Shown: positions 53,781 through 62,196 of the stretch, piece after piece | How the letters are laid out: each line of letters begins with the position of its first letter | Numbering within the stretch: position 1 is the first letter of the stretch | Assembly (NCBI GenBank): GCA_030748485.1 | Contig: JASMLW010000506.1 | Location: 23,246 to 87,245, forward strand | Direction of reading: 5' to 3' | Origin: Pirellulaceae bacterium | GTDB lineage: Bacteria; Planctomycetota; Planctomycetia; Pirellulales; Pirellulaceae | DNA length: 64,000 nucleotides | Notes under the pieces: model-generated | What the model was told of the DNA's origin: nothing | Database searches by the model: none | What the model saw: only the letters and a program-made list of their open reading frames with translations | Program-made: the position numbers and the translations under genes

Positions 53781-53933
53781 TCACGCGGTCAGATTGCCAG
53801 CTTGCTGGCGGTACATCCGGTCGATTTCCGTGCTGCTCGGCCCATACTCGCTACCGTGGCGGGGCCTTGGCGCGACTTTATTCTGCGCGGGGCGCAGCTC
53901 GTCCTCGGGCAATAGCGCGGAGTAGCTAACCAA
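53781..53933 (-). CDS. Possible small protein between HTH regulator and SNF2 gene
   Basis: In the frame continuing past the HTH regulator stop there is an open stretch from a TTG (LVSYSALLPEDELRPAQ) to a TGA just before the helicase region, about 50 residues. The composition, including EYGPSSTEIDRMYRQQ, looks protein-like, but no ribosome binding site is visible and no family is recognised. Confidence 0.3.
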   Translation of the reverse strand: MVSYSALLPEDELRPAQNKVAPRPRHGSEYGPSSTEIDRMYRQQAGNLTA

Positions 53934-53954
53934 CGCATTGAGTCGGAGAGACGT

Positions 53955-54554
53955 TTAGATTTCCGCGAGGGAGAAGCAACAGGACGTGCTCGGGTCGTTG
54001 AGCGGATGTCCGATGATGAACCACCCGTGCTGCTTGGTCAGACGCAGCTTTTCGGGCACGAATTCAATCTGACCCTCGTCGGCGTTAACCCGGACCGCGT
54101 CGCCCGAACGCAACGCCTTCATCAGTACATCCATGGGGGTCGACGCCAGCTGCTCCTCACCCTCAACGTCGACATCGATCGATTCACAAACGCGGTGAAT
54201 CAGGTCGCGAGTTTCCGGCGAGCAATGGGCGACCAGTCGCGTGAGAGTCTCGTCCAGCCGGCCGCCGATCTCGGGATGCTTCGTCAGCGCCGACGTGCGA
54301 ACGGCCGCCGCCAACATCACCAACTCCTCCTCGTTCAACTTTTGCGGGGGAGCGGCTTGCGGGTCGATCCGGTACGTCTTGCCGTCGTGGTGGATGAAAA
54401 CGCCTCGACCCCGGATCGCCTTGACGTCCCGGTGGACCGTCCGGCGGCTGACTCCCAATTCGACGGCCAGCGTGCGAGCGTTCCAGACCCCTTTCCCCTT
54501 GAGGAGTTGGATGATCCGGGTCTCGCGTTGGCTTTGGTTGAGAATCGCGTTCAT
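53955..54554 (-). CDS. HTH transcriptional regulator, DeoR/WYL-like N-terminus
   Basis: The 199-residue protein has an N-terminal winged helix (RETRIIQLLKGKGVWNA, LAVELGVSRRTVHRDVKAI, GVFIHHDGKTYRI) as in the HTH_11/DeoR-type regulators. The middle segment ELVMLAAAVRTSAL resembles the linker of WYL-domain proteins, and the C-terminal region (ALRSGDAVRVNADEGQIEF) is shorter than a full WYL domain. It may control the adjacent helicase gene. The ATG (MNAILNQ) is placed before the first helix. Confidence 0.75.
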   Translation of the reverse strand: MNAILNQSQRETRIIQLLKGKGVWNARTLAVELGVSRRTVHRDVKAIRGRGVFIHHDGKTYRIDPQAAPPQKLNEEELVMLAAAVRTSALTKHPEIGGRLDETLTRLVAHCSPETRDLIHRVCESIDVDVEGEEQLASTPMDVLMKALRSGDAVRVNADEGQIEFVPEKLRLTKQHGWFIIGHPLNDPSTSCCFSLAEI

Positions 54555-55220
54555 TGGGCAGTGCGCGGACAAGGGAGAAAAGACCCAGTGCGGCGCACCG
54601 CTCAATTTGGACCGAGAGCAGTTCCTGCCCCAGATGCGCCGCCTGGGTTTGAGTGCTCAGCGCAGATCGATGCCGCCTTTGCACCTCCAACGGTCGATCG
54701 CGATTCCGACATGAAAGCGGGCAGCGAAAAACAAAGAAATCTGATCGTTGCTCGTAACTCGCGACGATCGCTATTTAGCTCAACAAAAAAAGTCTCGGCG
54801 GCAGTCCCAGACCCCGGGCGCGCGAGGGGCAGGAGTCCAACGATCTGAGCCGCGTGCGGGCAGTCTGCGGATCAGTAGCTGCCTGCGGACTAGGTTTTTG
54901 CCTACCTTTTGTCCCCTCTGACAGGTCTGCGCGGACCGCAGTTTCGCACGGCTCCCGTCCGCAACGTGCGTCCATCGGACAGCTTGCGCAAACCGCAGCC
55001 GATTGGGTGAATGGATAGAATAAGAGGAATAGTAAAAACTGAGAAAATAGTGAAGAAACCGGCCGCCCCTGAGACACTGCCGAATTACGATCGGCTTTAT
55101 GGGTGAATTCCGGCGGGAAATTCACTCTGGAGTCGCCGACCCCACCTGTAAACGGACTTCTCCACCATACCCCATTTGTAGGGGTTTTCCTTACCACTCG
55201 CCGAAAGAGAGAGCAAGCAG
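54555..55220. other. Long intergenic region before the small secreted protein
   Basis: The only open frame of note (minus strand, 54775-55197) has a composition unlike its neighbours and is not accepted. A few short palindromes occur around 54850-54990. The right end contains a hairpin at 55169-55185. Confidence 0.45.
55169..55185 (+). promoter_or_regulatory. Leader hairpin before the small secreted protein
   Basis: ACCCC pairs with GGGGT across a seven-base loop and is followed by TTTCCTT, about 35 bases before the ATG at 55221. It could act as an attenuator or as the terminator of an upstream transcript. Confidence 0.35.
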
Positions 55221-55547
55221 ATGTTCAAACGCAACTTGATGGCGGTCGCTTTTGTAGTGGCAATTCTCGGATCAACTGCGCGCGCTGAGACGTTGACAGT
55301 CGTGTTTGACTGGGAACAAACATCGAACGACGAGGTCCGGTTTTTTGGGCAAGTGACTGGATTTCAAAACGCGGCCAACGTGTCGATTGACATTGATGGA
55401 TTGGTGAACGGATCACCGACCATGGATGGAGAAGGGCGTTTCGAGATTACGCGCGAGCTTGAACTCGGAGAGGAAGGTTCGGTAACTGCTACTGCAACCG
55501 AGGGACCAGCTGAGGGTTCCCAAGACGTCTATTATTTCTCTACCTAG
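55221..55547 (+). CDS. Small secreted protein, unknown function
   Basis: The 108-residue protein has a signal peptide (MFKRNLMAVAFVVAILGST) and a mature part with repeating strands (TLTVVFDWEQTSNDEVRFFG, ANVSIDIDGLV, RFEITRELELGEEGSV), suggesting a small beta-sandwich. GAGAGAGCAAG lies upstream of the ATG. It overlaps the tail of the converging kinase gene by eight bases. No family is recognised. Confidence 0.65.
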   Translation: MFKRNLMAVAFVVAILGSTARAETLTVVFDWEQTSNDEVRFFGQVTGFQNAANVSIDIDGLVNGSPTMDGEGRFEITRELELGEEGSVTATATEGPAEGSQDVYYFST

Positions 55548-57738
55548 CCGCAACGGAAACTGATTCCAAAACCGGAACGGCAAAGGCAGCAGATGCCCAC
55601 GCAGCATCTGACGGAGGCACAATTCGCCACGAGATGAGTTCCAAGATTTCAGCCCGATTCCGAGGGTTGTTTTCTGGCGCTTTGGCGATAATCGTGTCCA
55701 TCCCGCAATCGGAGAACAAAGGTCTTCTTAGCGTTTTTTGTCTGGCGCCGTTGACGATCGCAAGTTCCAGATTGTTGATCAGTCGACTTCGCATTTCTTC
55801 ATTACCCGTGGCTTGGTAACAGACAGCGGCGGATTGTGCAGCATTACGATGCAGTAGCTGATTCCCGCGTTTGTGCATGAGCACGAACTCCAGATCATCA
55901 CTGCTTTTTCGATGCTGCTCGACATCGCCAGGATGTAGGTCCATTCTCATAAGCGCGACATTGATCCTGACTTCGATCGAATTAGGGTGTTTCTCAGCCA
56001 ACTGCTCAAAATGCAACAGCGCTCGCTGCCGTAAATCTATGGAACCTGTCAGGGCGAGTCCGTAGTTGTTTTGCACGAACAACGAAGAATCGACCGACGC
56101 GTTTTCTCGCAGGACGCTCGCAGCGGACCGACGATATGAACGCGAGTTCAGCCTCAAAAGCACATACGAGTAGATGTTTGCAATTCTCTCGTCACGTACG
56201 ACGAATCTCGGTAACCGAGCGAAGTCGCGCTCTGCATCTTCGAGATTCCCCGCTCGAGCATGACAGATGGCGCGCAAGAGCAGTGCATCTTGCGCCGAGT
56301 CATCGTCCAGAGCGAGTTTCGTTATCCGCACGAATGCCGCGTCGCATTCTCCCCTACTTATCATGACGCGAATGGTTTCAATCTCATCGACCTTCAGCGC
56401 TTCACCGACTCCCATTGCAAAGCCGAAGGAGACGATGAAGGCGGCGAGCAAACCGAGCAGGGGACCGCGTTGCGAGAAGCGTTTGCGGTTTTCGGCTTTC
56501 TCTAGTTGCGCGTCGAGCGCGTGGGCCAAGTCGGCGGCGTTCCGCGGGCGGTTGGCCGGGTCGAGTTCCAAGCACGACATGATCAGCTCTTCGCTGCGGC
56601 GATCGACGCGGGGGTTGAAGCGTCGAATGGGAGCCGGCCGCGAGCGCTGCTGGCGGTAGAGCATCTTGAGGGCGGCTTCTTTGGGCTTGGCGTCGCGCTC
56701 CATCTCGCCGTACGGAGGCTTCCCGGTGAGCAGTTCGTAGAGGATGACTCCGAGCGAGAACAGGTCGGACTGAGCCGTCACTTTTTCGGCCTCGGCCCCC
56801 GCGAAGACGACCTCAATCTGCTCGGCCGGCATGTACGGCACGGTGCCCCCCACGCGGCCGTTGCCCGCCAGATCGCTGGATAGATTGAAATCCAGTAGCT
56901 TCGGGCGGCCGTTGGTGGTGAGCACAACATTGGAGGGCTTGAGGTCGCGGTGAAGGACGTGTTTTTCGTGGCTAAAGGCCAGGGCGTCGGCCAATTGCTG
57001 CCCGATTCGCAGCACGGCTTCTTCGAACGTCGAGCCCGTGGAGGGATCCGGCGGGACGGTCCGTTCGTGGGCGGCGTGTGCGTATTCGCGTCGTCGCGAG
57101 GCGCGCAGCACCAGATCGCCCCGTTCGGGCGGACAGTCGTCTCGGTGGGCCGCCTGCATCAAATCGACCAGCGTGGATGCGCCAAAAAAGGGCATGCTGA
57201 CGACGTGCAATTGTGTTTCGGGATCGGTCAGCGCGTCGAAGATGGGCGTGATGTGCGGGTGGTCGAGTCGGCCGAGCGTTTGGGCTTCACCCGAGTAGCG
57301 GGAGACCTTGAGCGCCACGAAGCGATCCGCCACGTTCGGTTGCCGCGCGAGGAACACGCGCGCCATCGCCCCGCGTCCCAGCTCGGCCACGATCACCCAG
57401 TCGATGAACGTGTCGCCGATCCCGGGCCAGTCGTCGTTGTCCATACCGACGTCGAACAGCGGGTTGCCTTCAATCTCTTCGTGGACATCGACGAGGTTGA
57501 GCCAAGAGTTTTGCAGGGTCGGGTGACCGCAAATCGTGCTCGCGTCCACCGGCTCACCGTGTTCACAGCGCAAGCAGTAATCTTCGTAAAGCAAGTCGAG
57601 CGCCAGTTCGCGATGGTTTTGCAATTCGGGTTGCATTTCCAAGACTTGATTCGCGTCTGGTTCAGCGGCGCCCTCGCGCCAACTGGAGATGACTTCTTCG
57701 ACAAATTCCACAGCTACTGCCGGATCCTGAAGATTCAT
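55540..57738 (-). CDS. PknB-type serine/threonine protein kinase with TPR-like C-terminus
   Basis: The 732-residue protein has an N-terminal acidic linker, a kinase domain from about residue 108 (ELGRGAMARVFLAR, then VALKVS with the ATP lysine, HVLHRDLKPSNVV, DFN in place of DFG, SLGVILYELLTGKPPYGE), one membrane segment at about 430-448 (LLGLLAAFIVSFGFAMGVG) and a C-terminal region of TPR-like helices. In planctomycetes such kinases are often paired with ECF sigma genes; here the gene lies 54 bases downstream of a decayed ECF gene on the same strand. Confidence 0.88.
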   Translation of the reverse strand: MNLQDPAVAVEFVEEVISSWREGAAEPDANQVLEMQPELQNHRELALDLLYEDYCLRCEHGEPVDASTICGHPTLQNSWLNLVDVHEEIEGNPLFDVGMDNDDWPGIGDTFIDWVIVAELGRGAMARVFLARQPNVADRFVALKVSRYSGEAQTLGRLDHPHITPIFDALTDPETQLHVVSMPFFGASTLVDLMQAAHRDDCPPERGDLVLRASRRREYAHAAHERTVPPDPSTGSTFEEAVLRIGQQLADALAFSHEKHVLHRDLKPSNVVLTTNGRPKLLDFNLSSDLAGNGRVGGTVPYMPAEQIEVVFAGAEAEKVTAQSDLFSLGVILYELLTGKPPYGEMERDAKPKEAALKMLYRQQRSRPAPIRRFNPRVDRRSEELIMSCLELDPANRPRNAADLAHALDAQLEKAENRKRFSQRGPLLGLLAAFIVSFGFAMGVGEALKVDEIETIRVMISRGECDAAFVRITKLALDDDSAQDALLLRAICHARAGNLEDAERDFARLPRFVVRDERIANIYSYVLLRLNSRSYRRSAASVLRENASVDSSLFVQNNYGLALTGSIDLRQRALLHFEQLAEKHPNSIEVRINVALMRMDLHPGDVEQHRKSSDDLEFVLMHKRGNQLLHRNAAQSAAVCYQATGNEEMRSRLINNLELAIVNGARQKTLRRPLFSDCGMDTIIAKAPENNPRNRAEILELISWRIVPPSDAAWASAAFAVPVLESVSVAAR

Positions 57739-57792
57739 GGTCGCTTCTATTTGATCAAGGGATTGTGAGGTTTTCAGTTGCTGGCCGACCCA

Positions 57793-58240
57793 TCATTCAT
57801 CGTCGTCGTCCATGACCTTTTTCGTCAAACGCGCAATGATCCGCCGGACGGTGCGCTCATGTATTCCCATCGTCTCGGCGATTTCGGCGATGGTCGCTCC
57901 CCGCGGGCGATGGCGAATTGGCTGGGTGTTTGATCGCCTGGAACGTTGGCGACATCGCTGGCGAGCGGCACATTGCGCTTGTAGTCGCGAGTCGGCCCGC
58001 AGCCGCGGCGCTGAGCGCCGGCGACTTTGTTCCGCGCCATTCGCACCAGGTATCCGGCCAGCTCTTTGGGTTTGTCAAAGCGAGCCATTTTCGATGGGTG
58101 AGCGAAGAAGGAGACCCAAACCATCTGCACAAAGTCTTGCGTGTCGAATCTGGATCGGATGCGGTAATCGAGGCGGCGGCGGATCACTCGGTGCAGGTAG
58201 GGAATTCACTGCGCCCTTCCTCGAAACTACTGTCGATCAT
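57793..58240 (-). pseudogene. Decayed ECF sigma factor gene
   Basis: Three reading frames together spell an ECF factor. A clear sigma-2 region (PYLHRVIRRRLDYRIRSRFD, DTQDFVQMVWVSFF) runs in one frame to AIARGE. The helix-turn-helix of sigma-4 (ATIAEIAETMGIHERTVRRI) continues in another frame to a stop at 57793. The normal stretch of about 25 codons between them is missing. A short N-terminal piece (MIDSSFEEGRSEF) lies in the third frame. The arrangement points to an out-of-frame deletion plus an upstream frameshift, unless sequencing errors are present. It precedes the serine/threonine kinase gene. Confidence 0.75.
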
Positions 58241-58662
58241 CGCGGCGTTTCTTGACCGGTTGACTGGCGGTTGACGCTGGAAGAGGTTTGTCGACTTCTC
58301 TAGGTCGGTATGGTGGAGTCCGTTCGTCTCTGGAATTTGAGCGCGCGGCCCGCTGGTTAGTTGAAATCGATCGAACGAAGCGCGAATCTCGAAGGTCACG
58401 GGGCCCCGGCTCGCAGATATGACCCACATGTTATAAGCGTTCGCCGACCCCGCGTAAAAGAGCATTGAAGGAAGCATTGAAGGAAACCGGAGCCGGTCCT
58501 GCCCCGCCCGCGTTTTCTTGCGACCGTTTGCGGCCCCGGCTATATTCAGATGTATCGGTTGACAGACCCCGGGCCCTCCATTCGCCCCCCCCAATCGATC
58601 ACGGCTCAGCCATTCCGGCCGCGCTCTTCCCGCCATCTCCCAACCCCTCATCGAGCCCAACC
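58241..58662. other. Intergenic region before the cytochrome remnant
   Basis: The stretch holds the divergent starts of the decayed sigma gene and the cytochrome remnant. A TTGACA hexamer at about 58558 has no convincing -10 partner. A 12-base tandem duplication is present at 58461-58484. Confidence 0.4.
58461..58484. repeat. 12-base tandem duplication
   Basis: AGCATTGAAGGA occurs twice in direct succession. Confidence 0.75.
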
Positions 58663-59373
58663 ATGCCGCGTTTTCTGTTGGTTGCGTCAGGATTCGCCGT
58701 GCTATTTGTTGGCTCTTTGGCGTTTGCCGACGAGCCGGCGAGCAGCGACAAGGTCAGCTACCATCGGGACATTCGACCGGTCATGCAGGCTCGATGTCAG
58801 GGGTGTCATCAGCCCGCCAAGCGGGGCGGTGATTACGTGATGACCGACTACGCTGCGCTGCTCAAGGGCGGCGAAAGCGGCGACCCGGCGGTCGTCCCCG
58901 GCAAACCGGGTGAAAGCTACCTTGTCGACTTGATCACCCCCGCCGCCGGCGAAGTGTCGATGCCCAAAGGCGGGAAGCCGCTGGACGAAGCCGAGATTGA
59001 GCTGATTCGAAGGTGGATCGCGCATGGCGCCGCGGACGACACGCCAAAATCGGCTCAGCCGCGGTTCGACATGGATCACCCGCCAGTCTACGCCGCGCCG
59101 CCTGTGATCACGTCGCTCGACTATTCTCCCGACGGCAAGTTACTAGCCGTTTCCGGGTACCACGAAGTGGTGATTCACCGCGCTGACGGTTCGGGCATTG
59201 CGACTCGTCTGGTCGGGCTCTCCGAGCGGATTGAGAAAGAACCGACGCTTGGTCGGCGCTCAGGATGTCGCTTGGGCGCTGATCAACAACCCAGCTTTCT
59301 TATTCAATCGCTAACCGCCGCCGTGCTCATCAGCGCGCAACAAACAGCAAGACGCATCCAGCATGCCAGCTGA
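58663..59373 (+). pseudogene. Truncated PSCyt1-type cytochrome/WD40 gene joined to another gene's tail
   Basis: The 236-residue frame begins with a signal peptide (LLVASGFAVLFVGSLAFA) and a planctomycete-type cytochrome domain with the CxxCH haem motif (CQGCHQPA) and HRDIRPVM. It then enters the first WD40 blade (ITSLDYSPDGKLLAVSG) but breaks off at SERIE near 59235. In another frame the next bases read [20 protein letters not shown] and end at a TAA at 59312-59314, which looks like the C-terminus of DUF1549/DUF1553 proteins. A deletion seems to have fused two genes out of frame. Confidence 0.65.
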
Positions 59374-60256
59374 GTCCGACGCGTTGATGGTTGAGACCGA
59401 TGGATTGACGAAACGCTACGGCGATTTCGTCGCGCTGGATCGTTGCCGTTTTCAAGTTCCGGCGGGTGAGGTGTTTGGGTTGCTCGGCCCCAATGGAGCC
59501 GGCAAGACGACGCTGCTCCGACTGCTGATGGGTTTTCTGCGGCCATCCGGCGGTTGGGCCCGGATCGACGGCCGCGACTGCTTCCGCCAGTCGTACGAGG
59601 TGCATCAGCGCACGGCCTACTTGCCCGGTGAGCCGCGGTTGTTTCGGTACATGCGGGGACGAAGCGTGTTGCGGTTCTTCGCCGACTTGCGCGGCGATGA
59701 TTGGAGCCGCAGCGAAGACATCGCCGAGCAACTGGAATTGAATCTGGCGCGGCGAGTTGCGTTCATGTCGACGGGAATGCGACAGAAGTTGGCTCTGGCG
59801 GCGACTTTCGCCGTCGACGCTCCACTGCTCATTCTCGACGAGCCGACCTCCAACCTGGATCCAACTGTTCGCGGCGTCGTCAGCCAATTGGTGCGGCAAG
59901 CCAGCGGCGCCGGGCGCACGGTGCTGTTTTCGTCTCACGTCTTGTCCGAGGTCGAAGAGACCTGCGACCGCGTGGCCATTCTGCGATCGGGGCGGCTCGC
60001 CCTCGTGCAGTCGATGGATGAATTGCGGCGGCGCACTCGCATTCGCGCTAAGCTGCAAGGTTCGTTGATCGATCCGCCGGCGGAACTTGAATTGCGGGTC
60101 GAATGCGTCGATGGGCGGCTGTCGTTTGAAACTGATCGCCCGTTGCCCCCCGTGCTCGAGTGGCTCGCTCGCCTGCCGCTGGACGATGTCCAGATCGATT
60201 CAGTTGGGCTGCGGTCGATATACGATCAGTGTTTCGCCGAGGAGGTGGACGCATGA
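59363..60256 (+). CDS. ABC transporter ATP-binding protein
   Basis: The 297-residue protein has Walker A (GLLGPNGAGKTTLL, about residue 38), Walker B (LLILDEPTSNLDP, about residue 153) and the switch histidine (LFSSHVLSEVEE). The signature region reads FMSTGMRQKLALA in place of the usual LSGGQ, a variant seen in some ABC-2 exporters. It overlaps the permease gene by four bases. The cargo is unknown. An ATG eight codons further in is an alternative start. Confidence 0.9.
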   Translation: MPAESDALMVETDGLTKRYGDFVALDRCRFQVPAGEVFGLLGPNGAGKTTLLRLLMGFLRPSGGWARIDGRDCFRQSYEVHQRTAYLPGEPRLFRYMRGRSVLRFFADLRGDDWSRSEDIAEQLELNLARRVAFMSTGMRQKLALAATFAVDAPLLILDEPTSNLDPTVRGVVSQLVRQASGAGRTVLFSSHVLSEVEETCDRVAILRSGRLALVQSMDELRRRTRIRAKLQGSLIDPPAELELRVECVDGRLSFETDRPLPPVLEWLARLPLDDVQIDSVGLRSIYDQCFAEEVDA

Positions 60257-61227
60257 GCCGCCAATTGGCGACGTTGGTCAAGAAGTGCGCGATCGAATCG
60301 GCGTGGTTGTTCGCCGCCTGTTCGCTGGCGCTGTTTTCCTACACATGGATCCGTGTCTGGTTGGTCAGCAAACTCGAGATGACCGCGTTCGCCACCATCA
60401 TCGAACAGGTCTGGGACCGCTACGAAAAGTTCTCGCCGATTCCGCTCGAACAGCTACTCACCTACTCCGGCCGCATCGCCGTGACATTTGACGAACCGAT
60501 CATCTTGTTTTGCCTGACCGTCTGGGCGGTCGCCCGCGGATCGGACGCGGTAAGCGGCGAGCTGGGTAGAGGTACTCTGGAAATGATGCTCGGGCATCCA
60601 GTCACGCGGTTGCAAACGCTCATCGCCCAATCGTCGGTCAACATCGTCGGTGCGGGCTTGCTGTCGCTGGTCGTTTGGAGCGGCATCTGGGTCGGCGTGG
60701 CGACCACGCAGGCCAAACGGTCGGTCAAACCGACGATCGCCGTCCCGGGCACTCCGTTGGCCATCCCCAAGTACTGGGCCGACGACGAGACGGTCGTCGA
60801 GCCGATGAGCGATTACGTCGATCCGCTCGAGTTCGCGCCCGGAGTGCTCAACCTGTTCAGTTTGACCGTGTTCTTCGCAGCGCTGACGTCTTTGATCTCG
60901 GCGCTTGACCGTTATCGTTGGCGGACGGTGGGAGTCGCCTGTTCGATTTACGTGGTTCAAGCGACGATGATGTTTGTCGCCATGGCGGCTCCCGAATGGG
61001 GTTGGCTGAAACGGCTCACGATTTTTGGCGCGTACGAGCCGCAGGTGCACGTTGCGACCGCGATGAGAAACCCCGATTCGCTCTGGTCGATCGTGCGGAT
61101 CGGTGAGGACGGAGCGTGGGCCGGGTGTGGAGCAACCGGCGCGGCCATCCTGCTGCTCGTACTGGCCGGCACATGCTGGACAGCGGCGGCGATCGTCTAC
61201 CGCCGCCGCGACCTCCCCGCCCCGTAG
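60253..61227 (+). CDS. ABC-2-type transporter permease
   Basis: The 324-residue protein has about six membrane segments (for example LFAACSLALFSYTWI, LSLVVWSGIWVGVA and VACSIYVVQATMMFVAMAA) and the cytoplasmic segment GELGRGTLEMMLGHPVTR, common in ABC-2 permeases that work with a separate ATPase. The ATG overlaps the ATPase stop as ATGA. The stop codon lies inside a partial copy of the TAGTGG palindromic repeat. Confidence 0.85.
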   Translation: MSRQLATLVKKCAIESAWLFAACSLALFSYTWIRVWLVSKLEMTAFATIIEQVWDRYEKFSPIPLEQLLTYSGRIAVTFDEPIILFCLTVWAVARGSDAVSGELGRGTLEMMLGHPVTRLQTLIAQSSVNIVGAGLLSLVVWSGIWVGVATTQAKRSVKPTIAVPGTPLAIPKYWADDETVVEPMSDYVDPLEFAPGVLNLFSLTVFFAALTSLISALDRYRWRTVGVACSIYVVQATMMFVAMAAPEWGWLKRLTIFGAYEPQVHVATAMRNPDSLWSIVRIGEDGAWAGCGATGAAILLLVLAGTCWTAAAIVYRRRDLPAP

Positions 61228-61249
61228 TGGAATTCGCCAAAATCCCCTG
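61224..61249. repeat. Half copy of the TAGTGG palindromic repeat
   Basis: GTAGTGGAATTCGCCAAAAT and the following CCCCTG match the left arm of the full copies at 61292 and 61396. It overlaps the permease stop codon. Confidence 0.7.
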
Positions 61250-61291
61250 CACGCGCAACATGGGACGTTCTCTTCTCGGCAGCGGCGATCG

Positions 61292-61376
61292 GTAGTGGAA
61301 TTCGCCAGGATTCCCCTGCTTCAGTTCAATCGTCAGCCGCAATTTTCTGAGCCGGACTTCTGGCGAAGTCCACTAC
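61292..61376. repeat. TAGTGG palindromic repeat, copy 1
   Basis: The copy opens with GTAGTGGAATTCGCCAGGAT and closes with CTTCTGGCGAAGTCCACTAC, near-complementary ends of about 20 bases. The shared spacer TTCAGTTCAATCGTCAGCCG also appears in copy 2. Confidence 0.8.
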
Positions 61377-61395
61377 GTAACAACTCGGCCAGTAC

Positions 61396-61492
61396 GTAGT
61401 GGGATTCGCCAGAATCCCCTCGCCAGAATTCCCCTGTTTCAGTTCAATCGTCAGCCGGACTTCTGAGCCGGACTTCTGGCGAAGTCCACTAC
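61396..61492. repeat. TAGTGG palindromic repeat, copy 2
   Basis: It repeats copy 1 in direct orientation, with a duplicated CGCCAGAATTCCCCT stretch near the left arm and the same right arm. Both copies are followed by ACAACTCGGCCAG, so the repeating unit is longer than the palindrome. Confidence 0.8.
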
Positions 61493-61617
61493 GTAACAAC
61501 TCGGCCAGCACGTAGCGTGATAACGCATCGGCGACATAGTCGTACTGGAAATTCCGCGTTTTCTGTTCAACGCCGGGCTGGGGAGGCGCGTATAGTGTGT
61601 CGACTCCCGGGAGCTGC

Positions 61618-62166
61618 ATGGTGAAAGAACAGGAAACGGACGAACAGTTGATGGCTCGCGTGTTGCGCGGTGACCGCCAGCCGCTGGATGTATTGGTGCG
61701 TCGGTACGCTAATCCTCTCCTGACGTATCTCGAGCGGATGTTGCTGGGTGATCACCATCGCGCGGAGGAACTGTTCCAGGATGTTTTTTTACGAATTTGG
61801 ACGAAGCGCGGCACGTATCGCCGCGGGCGTCCATTCCGGCCGTGGATGTTCGCCATCGCGGCGAACGTCTGTCGCACATCGTTGCGAAAGCGCCCGCCTC
61901 CGACTCCCAGCGGAGAGGTTTTTGAGGCGGCCGCTGCGGGACCGTCGCCGCACGAATCAGCAGTGGCGGTCGAATCGGCCAACTTGGTTTCGCAAGCGAT
62001 CGCCCGACTTTCGGAACGGCAGCGGACGGTTGTTGTCTTGCGAGTGTGGAACGGATTGCCGTACGCGGAGATTGCCTCAGCAGTGGGCTGCACTGAGACG
62101 ACTGTGCGGTCTCACATGCACCATGGCCTGGCGACCATGCGTCGGTTTCTCGAACCAGTAATGTAA
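61618..62166 (+). CDS. ECF-type RNA polymerase sigma factor
   Basis: The 182-residue protein has a sigma-2 region (LDVLVRRYANPLLTYLERML, RAEELFQDVFLRIWTKRGTY, FRPWMFAIAANVCR) and a sigma-4 region with a helix-turn-helix (AIARLSERQRTVVVLRVWNG, AEIASAVGCTETTVRSHMHH). The ATG is preceded by GGGAG. The next gene starts 30 bases on and has an anti-sigma zinc finger, so the two form a sigma/anti-sigma pair. Confidence 0.9.
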   Translation: MVKEQETDEQLMARVLRGDRQPLDVLVRRYANPLLTYLERMLLGDHHRAEELFQDVFLRIWTKRGTYRRGRPFRPWMFAIAANVCRTSLRKRPPPTPSGEVFEAAAAGPSPHESAVAVESANLVSQAIARLSERQRTVVVLRVWNGLPYAEIASAVGCTETTVRSHMHHGLATMRRFLEPVM

Positions 62167-62196
62167 GCCCGCCTGCGCGGATCTAGGAGTGTAATC

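Larger units (their letters stand above)
61228..61617. other. Repeat-filled intergenic region
   Basis: The gap between the permease and the ECF sigma gene holds one half copy and two full copies of a palindromic repeat and no gene. Confidence 0.7.

Noticed and set aside
54775..55197. A 140-residue open frame on the minus strand
   Set aside because: It has odd composition, no ribosome binding site and no family resemblance, and it covers the leader hairpin of the small secreted protein gene.
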